DNA from: Amycolatopsis sp. NBRC 101858
GTDB lineage: Bacteria; Actinomycetota; Actinomycetes; Mycobacteriales; Pseudonocardiaceae
NCBI RefSeq assembly: GCF_030269325.1
Contig: NZ_BSTD01000007.1
Span: forward strand, 620,001-684,000
DNA: 64,000 nucleotides
Direction of reading: 5' to 3'
Below, piece after piece: positions 25,672-32,960 of this stretch; the first letter of the stretch is position 1, and each line of letters begins with the position of its first letter. Position numbers and translations under genes: made by a program. The notes under the pieces are model-generated. The model saw nothing but the letters and a program-made list of their open reading frames with translations, was not told where the DNA came from and did no database searches.

Positions 25672-25891
25672 GCGGTCCGGATCGCCCTCGGTTATGCCGC
25701 CGCGTGGATGTTGTTCAGCGCGTACGCCAGATTCACCGTCACCCGGCTCGTGCTTGCCGCACGCGGCGAGCTGCCGTGGCGGCTGTTCAGGTTCCTGGAC
25801 GATGCCCGCGACCGCGGCGTGCTGCCAGTACGGAGCGGTCTACCAGTTCCGGCACCAGCACCTGCAACGGAACCTGAACGACCCGGCGTAG
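25672..25891 (+). pseudogene. Decayed C-terminal extension of the SEFIR-STAND gene
   Basis: Directly after the TAA at 25669-25671 the same frame reads AVRIALGYAAAWMLFSAYAR, then FTVTRLVLAARGELPWRLF and RFLDDARDRGVL. A second change (two bases missing near 25829) moves the match to the next frame, AVYQFRHQHLQRNL, ending at 25891. This is the standard C-terminal tail of actinobacterial membrane-helix NACHT proteins. One nonsense codon plus one frameshift therefore separate it from the gene. Confidence 0.75.
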
Positions 25892-25940
25892 CCGGCACCG
25901 CCCGTTCCTGGACACCACCTGCGTCCTTCCGCCCGCGAGT

Positions 25941-26996
25941 CTACCGAGCGTCACCGGGGGGAGGAACCGGCAAAGCCGCCGAAATCGCCCGGCGCCGGAC
26001 GGTGCGCTCGAGGATTCCGAGCGTGGCCTTCAGCGCCGACTCGGGGACCACCGGGAAGGTGATGCGCTCCTTCCACTCCTCGCTGATTTCCGACCAGTCG
26101 TAGTACGACGTGACCAAGGTGCCGGTCTCGGCCGGCTCCAGCCGGTAGCCGTAGACGTGCCGGGCGTGCGGCCGGACGCGGCCTTCGACGGTCCAGGCGA
26201 TCTCCTCGTCCGGAACGAGCTTGGTGATGACCACTTCGACGTCGTACTTGCCCAGGGGGACGTCGCCGAGGGCTTCCCGGTCCATGTGGACCAGGAACCG
26301 GTCGCCGGGCTGCTCGACCCGCTCCCCTTCGGCGTCGATGAGCATGCCCGACGCGTCGATGTCGACGTGGCCCTTGGGGTCCGTCAGCACCGCGAAGACG
26401 GCGTCGGCGGGAGCGGGGATGAGCCGGGAAACCTCGATCCGTTCGCGGTTTTCTTCCGTGCGAGGCGTTTCCGCCGTGGCGGTCAAGACCGCGCGGCCGA
26501 GGGTGTGCGAGGACATCGTGAAGCCGAGGAACGCCGGCGTGGCGTCGCGCGGGACCTCGACGGACTCGACGTCGAGGGCGTGCACCACGACGAAGTAGCG
26601 GTGCGGGCCGTGCCCGGCCGGCGGGGCGGCGCCGATGAAGCGGGCCGCGCGGGCGTCGTTGGGCAACTGGAAGGCACCCTCGGGCAGGCCCGAGCCGGTG
26701 TCGTCGCCGGCACCCTCGGGCAGTTCGGTGACGGTGGCGGGGATGCCGGCGACCGCCCAGTGCCAGAACCCGGATCCGGTGGGGGCGTCGGGGTCGTAGA
26801 CGGTGACGGCGTAGCTCTTGGTGCCTTCCGGGGCGCCGCTCCAGGACAGCTGCGGGGAGGTGTCCTGCCCGCCGGGGACGCCGAAGATGCCGGAGAACTG
26901 CTCGGGTGGCCAAGCGGCGCCGTCGGTGACGGTCTTGCTGGTGACCGCGAAGGATGCCACCTCGGGGAGGCGGGCGAACGGGTCGTTGGCGCTCAT
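25941..26996 (-). CDS. PEBP (YbhB/YbcL) and SRPBCC domain fusion protein
   Basis: A 351-residue cytosolic protein in two parts. Residues 1-175 are a phosphatidylethanolamine-binding/Raf-kinase-inhibitor-like domain with the DTSPQLSWSGAPEGTKSYAV, YDPDAPTGSGFWHW and GPHRYFVVVHALD motifs of the ligand pocket. Residues 185-335 form an SRPBCC (START-like) domain: IEVSRLIPAPADAVFAVLTDP, then WTVEGRVRPHARHVYGYRL and TSYYDWSEI. The two folds are usually separate proteins; both bind hydrophobic ligands. The gene is divergent from a GntR gene across a perfect palindrome, so it is probably regulated by it. Function unknown. Confidence 0.85.
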   Translation of the reverse strand: MSANDPFARLPEVASFAVTSKTVTDGAAWPPEQFSGIFGVPGGQDTSPQLSWSGAPEGTKSYAVTVYDPDAPTGSGFWHWAVAGIPATVTELPEGAGDDTGSGLPEGAFQLPNDARAARFIGAAPPAGHGPHRYFVVVHALDVESVEVPRDATPAFLGFTMSSHTLGRAVLTATAETPRTEENRERIEVSRLIPAPADAVFAVLTDPKGHVDIDASGMLIDAEGERVEQPGDRFLVHMDREALGDVPLGKYDVEVVITKLVPDEEIAWTVEGRVRPHARHVYGYRLEPAETGTLVTSYYDWSEISEEWKERITFPVVPESALKATLGILERTVRRRAISAALPVPPPGDAR

Positions 26997-27040
26997 CGCG
27001 TGCTTCCTTTCAAGCCGATCTGACAGATCGACGATAACAT

Positions 27041-27056
27041 AGATAATCGATTATCT
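27041..27056. promoter_or_regulatory. Perfect 16-base palindrome, GntR operator
   Basis: AGATAATCGATTATCT is a perfect palindrome in an AT-rich patch between the divergent PEBP-SRPBCC and GntR genes. It lies within the expected promoters of both and is the most likely binding site of the GntR protein encoded at 27080. Confidence 0.7.
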
Positions 27057-27079
27057 TCTCGATCGTCTATGCTGACACC

Positions 27080-27763
27080 ATGCCCGAGCCGGCCCGCACC
27101 TCCCCCTCGTCGAAGAAGCAGATGCTCTCCGAGCAGGTCTACGAGCACCTGAAGGACGCGATCATGCGCGGCGACCACGAACCCGGCGAGGCGCTCAAAC
27201 CGCAGGACCTCGCCGGGCGGCAGGGCGTGAGCCTGGCTGTCGTGCGCGAGGCGCTCGTGCGGATGGTCGGCGACGGCCTCGCCGACCGGCTGCCCAACCG
27301 CGGCTTCGCCGTCCCGGCCTTCTCCGACCGCCGGTGGCAGGAGGTCATGGAGGCGCGCCGGACCATCGAACCGGTCCTGCTGCGCCTGTCCGTCGACCGC
27401 GGCGACATCGACTGGGAAGCCCGCGTCCGCGCGGCCCACCACCGCCTGGCCCGCACTCCGCCGGTCGAGCCGGGCGAGGGCGCGTACTACAGCGCGGCCT
27501 GGTCGGAAGCCCACCGGGTCTTCCACCGCACGCTGCTGGAAGGGTGCGGCAACCCGGTCCTGCTGGAGACCTTCGACCGGATGTGGACCGCGAGCGAGCT
27601 GGCCCGCCGCTGGTCGGCGCACCGCACGCCCGGCCGCGACCACGCGGGCGAGCACCGCCGGCTGGAGGAAGCGGCGCTGGCCCGCGACGCCGACGCCGCG
27701 GCCGAGGCCCTGGTGCGGCACCTGACCCTGACCGCGGCCGGACTCACCCGGCACGAACCCTGA
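27080..27763 (+). CDS. GntR family regulator (FCD domain)
   Basis: A 227-residue regulator. Residues 12-75 form a winged HTH (SEQVYEHLKDAIMRGDHEPGEAL in two parts: SEQVYEHLKDAIMRGD, HEPGEAL; then LAGRQGVSLAVVREALVRM). The FCD effector domain fills the rest, with EARRTIEPVLLRL, a HRVFHRTLLEGCGNPVL segment and EHRRLEEAALA; His and Asp/Glu residues in these segments form the usual metal or ligand site. It is divergent from the PEBP-SRPBCC gene and likely represses it and itself through the palindrome at 27041. Confidence 0.9.
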   Translation: MPEPARTSPSSKKQMLSEQVYEHLKDAIMRGDHEPGEALKPQDLAGRQGVSLAVVREALVRMVGDGLADRLPNRGFAVPAFSDRRWQEVMEARRTIEPVLLRLSVDRGDIDWEARVRAAHHRLARTPPVEPGEGAYYSAAWSEAHRVFHRTLLEGCGNPVLLETFDRMWTASELARRWSAHRTPGRDHAGEHRRLEEAALARDADAAAEALVRHLTLTAAGLTRHEP

Positions 27764-27787
27764 GGCCCCGCCCGCCGACCGGGCGAG

Positions 27788-28255
27788 TCAGCGGTCCGCG
27801 GCATCCGGGAACACGTAGTGGGTGCCGGAACCCCGCTCGAACAGGCGCCATTGCTCGATCGGACCACCGCAGGCCGGAAAGACCTCGATCACGACGGAAC
27901 CGGTGAGCGTCAGCGTCACCATCCCTGCGCGCCCCAAGGTCGCCGTTTCGACGACGTACGCCACGGACCGGAAACGCTCGCTGACCTGACGCGCGCGTTT
28001 GTCGAACATCGTCTCGTTGGTCCGGTAGGCCTCGTCCGGATCGGCATCGGCCGTCGCGGGGTAAGCCATGTCCACCGTGCCGAACCAGGTCGCCTCGCCG
28101 CGGGTCACCCGGAACGGGCACTGCGCGTGCAGCCAGGTTTCGACGCCGTCGCGGGTGAAGCCGACTTCGGCGATGTTCACCGTCCTGCTGAAGGCCGTCA
28201 CCCTGGCCGACACCAGCCCGGCGAGCCCGGCCTCCAGCTCATCGACCGTCGACAT
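27788..28255 (-). CDS. Conserved hypothetical protein
   Basis: A 155-residue cytosolic protein, MSTVDELEAGLAGLVSARVT then FSRTVNIAEVGFTRDGVETW, with a beta-rich centre (VTRGEATWFGTVDM; MVTLTLTGSVVIEVF) and a C-terminal ACGGPIEQWRLFERGSG. I do not recognise a family. It follows the dehydratase gene by 15 bases on the same strand and may be its operon partner, or an unrelated gene sitting at the end of the cluster. Confidence 0.65.
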   Translation of the reverse strand: MSTVDELEAGLAGLVSARVTAFSRTVNIAEVGFTRDGVETWLHAQCPFRVTRGEATWFGTVDMAYPATADADPDEAYRTNETMFDKRARQVSERFRSVAYVVETATLGRAGMVTLTLTGSVVIEVFPACGGPIEQWRLFERGSGTHYVFPDAADR

Positions 28256-28270
28256 CGGACCGGCTCCCCC

Positions 28271-29428
28271 TTATTCGAACACTCCGTACCCCTCGACAGC
28301 GTGGGCCCGGACGCCGTCCATGTCGAGCTCCACCCCGATGCCGGGAGTGTCGGGGAGCGTGATGTACCCGTCCTTCACGATCGAGCCGCTGCCGTCGGGG
28401 GCGTGGACGTAGCTGTCCCACACCTCGCGCTCCTCGAGGGCGTGCCATTCCTGGACGAGGAAGTTGGGGATCGCTCCACATTGGTGTGAGGTGGCCATCG
28501 TGCCCAGTGGTGTCGACACCAGGTGTGGTGCGAACGGAATGTAGTGCAGCTCCGCGAGGTTGGCGATCTTTTTGGCCTCCGCGAGGCCACCGCACTTCGG
28601 CACGTCCGGCTCGATGACGTCCACCGCGCCGCGTTCGAGCAGCTCGCGGAATCCCCAGCGCAGGTAGAGGTTCTCGCCCGCGCAGATCGGCGTGCGGGTC
28701 TGCTCCCGCACCCGCACCAGCGCGTCCACGTTCTCCGCCGGCAGCGGTTCTTCCAGCCACATCAGGTGGAACGGCTCGAGCTCCTGCGCAATCCGGCACG
28801 CGCTCGGCACGTCGTAGCGGGCGTGCAGGTCGATGGCCAGGTCGACGTCCGGCCCGATCGCCTCCCGGACGGCGGCCACGCGCTCGACCATCGAACGCAG
28901 CTCCGCGGCGTTGATCGTGTGGTTGAAATCGTCGAACTTGGCCGGGTGGCGCAGGTTGTCGATGTCGAACTTGATGGCGGTGAAGCCTTCGGCGACCATC
29001 CGCTGGGCCCGGTCGACGCACCCGGCGATCGAGCCCGCCGGGTCGTCGCCGTCACCGCAGTCGGCGTAGAGGCGGATCCGGTCGCGGAACTTCCCGCCCA
29101 GCAACCGGTACACCGGCTGGCCCGCGGCCTTGCCCGCGAGGTCCCACAGCGCGAGCTCGATCCCGGACAGCGCGATCACGAACACGCCGCTCTGCGCACC
29201 CGCGAAGACCTTGCTGCGGCGCAGTTTCTCCCAGCACCGCTCGACGTTGCGCGGGTCTTCGCCGATCAGGAGCGGCGTCAGGGAGTCGATCATCCCGACG
29301 ACGGCGCCCGCGCCGGCGTCGGGATTCGCTTCCCCGAACCCGCTGAGGCCCTCGTCGGTGTCGATCCGCACCAGCGTGGCCTGACCGTGGTAGGCCACCA
29401 CCGCCGTCGTGACGTTCACGATCCGCAT
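28271..29428 (-). CDS. Mandelate racemase/muconate lactonizing enzyme family dehydratase
   Basis: A 385-residue enolase-superfamily enzyme with a capping domain and TIM barrel. The metal ligands and bases are visible: Lys in FTAIKFDI, Asp in DLAIDLHARYD, Glu in WLEEPLPAEN, Glu in ICAGENLY, and a His in PFAPHLVST. The LHxRYD and PHL segments resemble sugar-acid dehydratases such as galactonate dehydratase, which give 2-keto-3-deoxy acids. The exact sugar is unknown. The ATG at 29428 has AGGAGAG upstream. It is divergent from a GntR gene and faces a set of uptake and sugar-metabolism genes, which supports a sugar-acid role. Confidence 0.88.
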   Translation of the reverse strand: MRIVNVTTAVVAYHGQATLVRIDTDEGLSGFGEANPDAGAGAVVGMIDSLTPLLIGEDPRNVERCWEKLRRSKVFAGAQSGVFVIALSGIELALWDLAGKAAGQPVYRLLGGKFRDRIRLYADCGDGDDPAGSIAGCVDRAQRMVAEGFTAIKFDIDNLRHPAKFDDFNHTINAAELRSMVERVAAVREAIGPDVDLAIDLHARYDVPSACRIAQELEPFHLMWLEEPLPAENVDALVRVREQTRTPICAGENLYLRWGFRELLERGAVDVIEPDVPKCGGLAEAKKIANLAELHYIPFAPHLVSTPLGTMATSHQCGAIPNFLVQEWHALEEREVWDSYVHAPDGSGSIVKDGYITLPDTPGIGVELDMDGVRAHAVEGYGVFE

Positions 29429-29473
29429 TGCTCTCCTGCCGCTGCGTAGTGCCGAAGAACGGGGTCTGTCGCG

Positions 29474-29504
29474 ATGTCGAACTTGTCCTATAAGCTGATG
29501 ACAT
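29474..29504. promoter_or_regulatory. Divergent promoter and GntR operator of the sugar-acid cluster
   Basis: Arms ATGTC (29474-29478) and GACAT (29500-29504) flank a TTGTCCTATAAG core. TATAAG at 29489-29494 can serve as the -10 box of the GntR gene, whose ATG (29503) lies eight bases on, giving a leaderless mRNA. Binding here by the GntR protein would control both directions. Confidence 0.5.
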
Positions 29505-30249
29505 GCCAAGGAGACAAGAGTCTCCGGACGCTGTCAAGGTCCGGACTCTTCCGGTGCAGGTGGCGGCCCACCTGACCCGGCGCATCGTCAACGGCGAAAT
29601 CGAAGACGGCCGGGCGCCGTCGGAGCTCGAGATCTCCCAGGAGTTCGGCGTTTCCCGCGTGGTGGCGCGGGAAACGCTCAAGATCCTCGCCTCGCTCGAC
29701 ATCGTCGACGTCGCGCAGGGCCGCCGCGTCGTCGTGCGCCCCCGCGCGGAATGGGACTACCTGAACCCGTTGCTGATCGAGTGGCTGCCCACGGAGATCG
29801 TCGACGAGCTGCTGCAGGAACTGCACCAGATGCGCGTACTGCTCGAGCCCGAACTCGCCGCGATGGCCGCCACCGGCATCACCGACGAAACGCTGGCCCG
29901 GCTGGGGAAAGAGATCGAGCGGATGTCGGCGCTCGAGGCGGATCCCGAGGCCTACCTCGAGGTCGACCACGAGTTCCACATGGAGATCTGCCGGGCGGCC
30001 GACAACCGCATCCTCGACCGGATCATGTACTCCGCGCGCTGGCTGGGCACGGCGAGCCGGCGCCTCACCAACGAGGCCCCGGCCGGGTTGCACCGCGCCA
30101 CCGCCCAGCACACGGAGATCTACGAAGCGCTCGTGGCGCGCGACCCTTCGGGCGCCCGCGCGGCGATGCGCAAGCACTTGAGCAACAACTACTCCACGCT
30201 CCTCGCGGAGAAGGAGCAGCGAAGCAAGCGGGCCGCCAAGCGGCGTTAG
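29503..30249 (+). CDS. GntR/FadR family regulator of the sugar-acid cluster
   Basis: A 248-residue regulator. The winged HTH (VQVAAHLTRRIVNGEIEDGR, then SELEISQEFGVSRVVARETL) is followed by an FCD domain with the metal-site pattern Asp/His in EVDHEFHMEI, His in AQHTEIYEAL and His in RKHLSN. Homologues of this layout respond to sugar acids such as galactonate or gluconate. It is divergent from the first dehydratase and leads the run of oxidoreductase, binding protein, permease and second dehydratase, so it most likely controls the whole cluster. Confidence 0.9.
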   Translation: MPRRQESPDAVKVRTLPVQVAAHLTRRIVNGEIEDGRAPSELEISQEFGVSRVVARETLKILASLDIVDVAQGRRVVVRPRAEWDYLNPLLIEWLPTEIVDELLQELHQMRVLLEPELAAMAATGITDETLARLGKEIERMSALEADPEAYLEVDHEFHMEICRAADNRILDRIMYSARWLGTASRRLTNEAPAGLHRATAQHTEIYEALVARDPSGARAAMRKHLSNNYSTLLAEKEQRSKRAAKRR

Positions 30250-30299
30250 TACCTCCTGCACGACCGAGCTCCGGAACCGATGACGAGGACGGACGAGGC

Positions 30300-31448
30300 A
30301 TGGCAGCATCCGCGATCCCGCCGATCCGGCTGGGGCTGATCGGCACCGGGCTCGCGGTGGAAAAGCTGCACTGGCCGGCGTTGCGCACGCTCACCGACCG
30401 GTTCACGGTCACCGCGTTCACCGACTCCGCCGCCGAGCAGAGCGCGAGGTTCGCCCGCTACAGCGGGACCGATCCGGCCCGGGCCGCCGCCGACCGGGCC
30501 GCGCTGCTGGCCCGCGACGACGTCGATGCCGTGCTGATTTCGGTGCCGATCCCGCACCTGTACGAGGTGGCGCGCGACGCGCTCGCGGCAGGCAAGGACG
30601 TGCTCTGCGAGAAGCCGGCCGGCGGCGACGCGGAGCAGGCCGCGGCCTTCCTCGCCCTGGCGGCCGGGCATCCGGACCGCACCTTCGTGATGGGTGAGAA
30701 CTACTTCTACCGCGACGACCTGCGCTACGCCCGCGCCTTGCTCGACAGCGGTGCGATCGGCCGCCCGCACCTGATGGCGTGGCGGCACGCCGGCCGGGTG
30801 GTGCCCCGCGAGGGCGGGTTCAGCGGCACGCCGTGGCGGCACCGGCCGCAGTACCGCGGCGGGGTGCACCTCGACTTCGGCGTGCACCACATCGCCCAGA
30901 TCCGGCTGCTCTGCGGCGACATCGCGCGGGTGCACGGCGCCGTGCAGACGGCCAACAGCACGATCGACGCACCGTCGGACCTCGCGCTCAACCTCGTCTT
31001 CACCGGAGGCGCCATCGGCAACTACACCGCGTCCTACCCCGAAATCCCGCTCCCGCCCGAACCCAACGACATGCGGCTGTACGGCACCGAGGGCGTCCTC
31101 GTGCTCGCCGGATCCGAGTCGGAGCGCAGCGTGACGCGCAGCGGTTCCGACGCCACCGCCCACACGACGGTCTTCCGCGGCAGCGACAACGGCTACCGCG
31201 CGGAGCTCGTCGACTTCGCCGATGCCGTGCAGTTCGGAGCGCGGCCGGTCGGCAGCGTCGCCCAGAGCGTGGCCAACGCGATGGTCGTCCAGCGGGCGCT
31301 CGACTCCGCGGAACGGGCGGCCGCACTGGCGCTCGACCCCGTGCCCGGCGCGGGCCCGGTACCGCTGTGGCGGCCCCGCGGCGCGACCGGGCTGTTCGAC
31401 GGGCTGCCAGGCCAACGCATCAGCAGTACGGCGTCCTTCGCCGCATGA
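30300..31448 (+). CDS. Gfo/Idh/MocA family oxidoreductase
   Basis: A 382-residue NAD(P)-dependent sugar dehydrogenase-like enzyme. The Rossmann motif LGLIGTGLAVEKLHW starts near residue 12, DVDAVLISVPIPHLYE follows, and the family's EKP motif is in VLCEKPAGG. The second half is the alpha/beta substrate domain with HLDFGVHHIAQI providing the expected catalytic Asp and His. The ATG at 30300 follows a purine-rich GACGAGG. It is 50 bases downstream of the GntR gene and probably oxidises or reduces the sugar or sugar acid handled by the cluster. Confidence 0.88.
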   Translation: MAASAIPPIRLGLIGTGLAVEKLHWPALRTLTDRFTVTAFTDSAAEQSARFARYSGTDPARAAADRAALLARDDVDAVLISVPIPHLYEVARDALAAGKDVLCEKPAGGDAEQAAAFLALAAGHPDRTFVMGENYFYRDDLRYARALLDSGAIGRPHLMAWRHAGRVVPREGGFSGTPWRHRPQYRGGVHLDFGVHHIAQIRLLCGDIARVHGAVQTANSTIDAPSDLALNLVFTGGAIGNYTASYPEIPLPPEPNDMRLYGTEGVLVLAGSESERSVTRSGSDATAHTTVFRGSDNGYRAELVDFADAVQFGARPVGSVAQSVANAMVVQRALDSAERAAALALDPVPGAGPVPLWRPRGATGLFDGLPGQRISSTASFAA

Positions 31449-31523
31449 ACGACCCGCAGCGTGGCACTCGCTTCGCTGTCCCCGCCGGTTGCACCGTCGC
31501 CCCGTCGGTACGAGGAGTTTGTC

Positions 31524-32960
31524 ATGGAAGAGAAAACTGACCTGTCGAGGCGCACGTTCCTCGGGATGAGCGCGGGGGTGAGCGCGCTGGGCGTGCTCGG
31601 TCTCGCCGGGTGCGGGAGCGGCCCCGCACCGGCACCGCAGGTCGACGTCCAGGTGCCCAAGGCGTTGCTCGACCAGGCAGCCGCGCTCCGCGGCGGGTCG
31701 GCGGGGATGCTCTCGCAGAAGCTGTACTCGGAGGCCGCCAACAAGGCACTGGACAAGTCGCTGCAGGTGTTCGCGCAGGCCACCGGCACCACGATCCGCA
31801 ACGACCTGGTCTCCGGCGACGCCGGGGACATGGTCGCGAAGATGGACGCCGAGGTGAAGGCGGGCACCAACCGCGATCTGGCGTTCCTGAGCGACCGGCG
31901 GTTCGTCGGCCAGCTCCACAACCTCGGCGCCCTGACCGACGTCACCGACGTCGTCAACGACATGAAAGCGCTTTACGGGGACCCCGCGACGGAGGCGAAC
32001 AACTACTGCGTGTTCGACGGCCGCTGGTTCGCGATCCCCTACCACTTCATCGCGACCGGGATGTACCTGCGCAAGGACTGGTACCAGGAAAAAGGCCTCC
32101 CGCTCAAGCCGTACTACTCGTGGGAAGAGCTGCGCGACAACGCATTGGCGGTCTCCGACCCGGCGAAGCGGCGCTTCGGCTGGGGGCTCACGGTGAACCG
32201 CTCCGGCGACGCCAACGGCTTCATCACGAACGTCATCAACACCTACGGCGGGGCGATCGCGGACAACACCGGCACGAAGGTGACGTTCAACTCGCCGGAG
32301 ACCGTCGAAGCCGTCGCGTTCATCGGCGACATCTACACGAACCCGAAGTACGCGCCGATGCTGCCACCCGGGATCGGCAGCTGGACCGACTCGAGCAACA
32401 ACGAGAACTGGCTGGCCCAGATCCTCGGGCTCACGCTCAACCAGTTCAGCGTCTACGCCGACTCGAAGACCAAGAAGAACCCGGTCTACGCCAACACGCA
32501 CGTGTTCAACGGCGCCAGCGGGCCGGCGCTCGAGCGGCCGCTCGCGTACGGCGAGTCCAACTCGTTCGTCGTGTTCAAGGGGGCGAAGAACCCCGACCTC
32601 GCCAAGCTGGTGGCGAAGTTCATGGCCGGCGGGACCGCGCTGCTCGGGGTCGCGAAGGAAGCCCCGTGCCTGGTCAATCCCTCGTGGGACAAGGTGTGGG
32701 ACTCCGATCCGTACTACACCACCGGTGATCCGGCCTTCGCCGCGCTGCGCGAGCAGACCCGCGCGGTGCTCCCGGTGAAGACCAAGACCGGCTTCGCGTT
32801 CCCCCAGGCCCCGAGCCCCGGCGAGCAGGCCGCCGTCGCCGCCTACCTGCTGACCGACATGATGCAGTCGGTCATCCAGGGCACCAAGCCGGCCGAGGCC
32901 GTCGCCACGACCCACGCCCGGATCGTGCAGATCTTCGAGCAACAGGGCTACCGGCAATGA
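31524..32960 (+). CDS. ABC transporter sugar-binding lipoprotein
   Basis: A 478-residue extracellular solute-binding protein. It has a Tat-type signal (LSRRTFLGMSAG) ending in a lipobox LAGCGSG, so it should be exported and lipid-anchored at the Cys. The mature protein has the family-1 binding protein layout: a first lobe with KSLQVFAQATGTTIRNDL, the hinge FAIPYHFIATGMYLRKDWY in part, a Trp/Asn-rich ligand cleft region, and a long helical C-terminus. GAGGAG precedes the ATG at 31524. The gene overlaps the fused permease gene by four bases (ATGA), so they are co-translated. Confidence 0.9.
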   Translation: MEEKTDLSRRTFLGMSAGVSALGVLGLAGCGSGPAPAPQVDVQVPKALLDQAAALRGGSAGMLSQKLYSEAANKALDKSLQVFAQATGTTIRNDLVSGDAGDMVAKMDAEVKAGTNRDLAFLSDRRFVGQLHNLGALTDVTDVVNDMKALYGDPATEANNYCVFDGRWFAIPYHFIATGMYLRKDWYQEKGLPLKPYYSWEELRDNALAVSDPAKRRFGWGLTVNRSGDANGFITNVINTYGGAIADNTGTKVTFNSPETVEAVAFIGDIYTNPKYAPMLPPGIGSWTDSSNNENWLAQILGLTLNQFSVYADSKTKKNPVYANTHVFNGASGPALERPLAYGESNSFVVFKGAKNPDLAKLVAKFMAGGTALLGVAKEAPCLVNPSWDKVWDSDPYYTTGDPAFAALREQTRAVLPVKTKTGFAFPQAPSPGEQAAVAAYLLTDMMQSVIQGTKPAEAVATTHARIVQIFEQQGYRQ

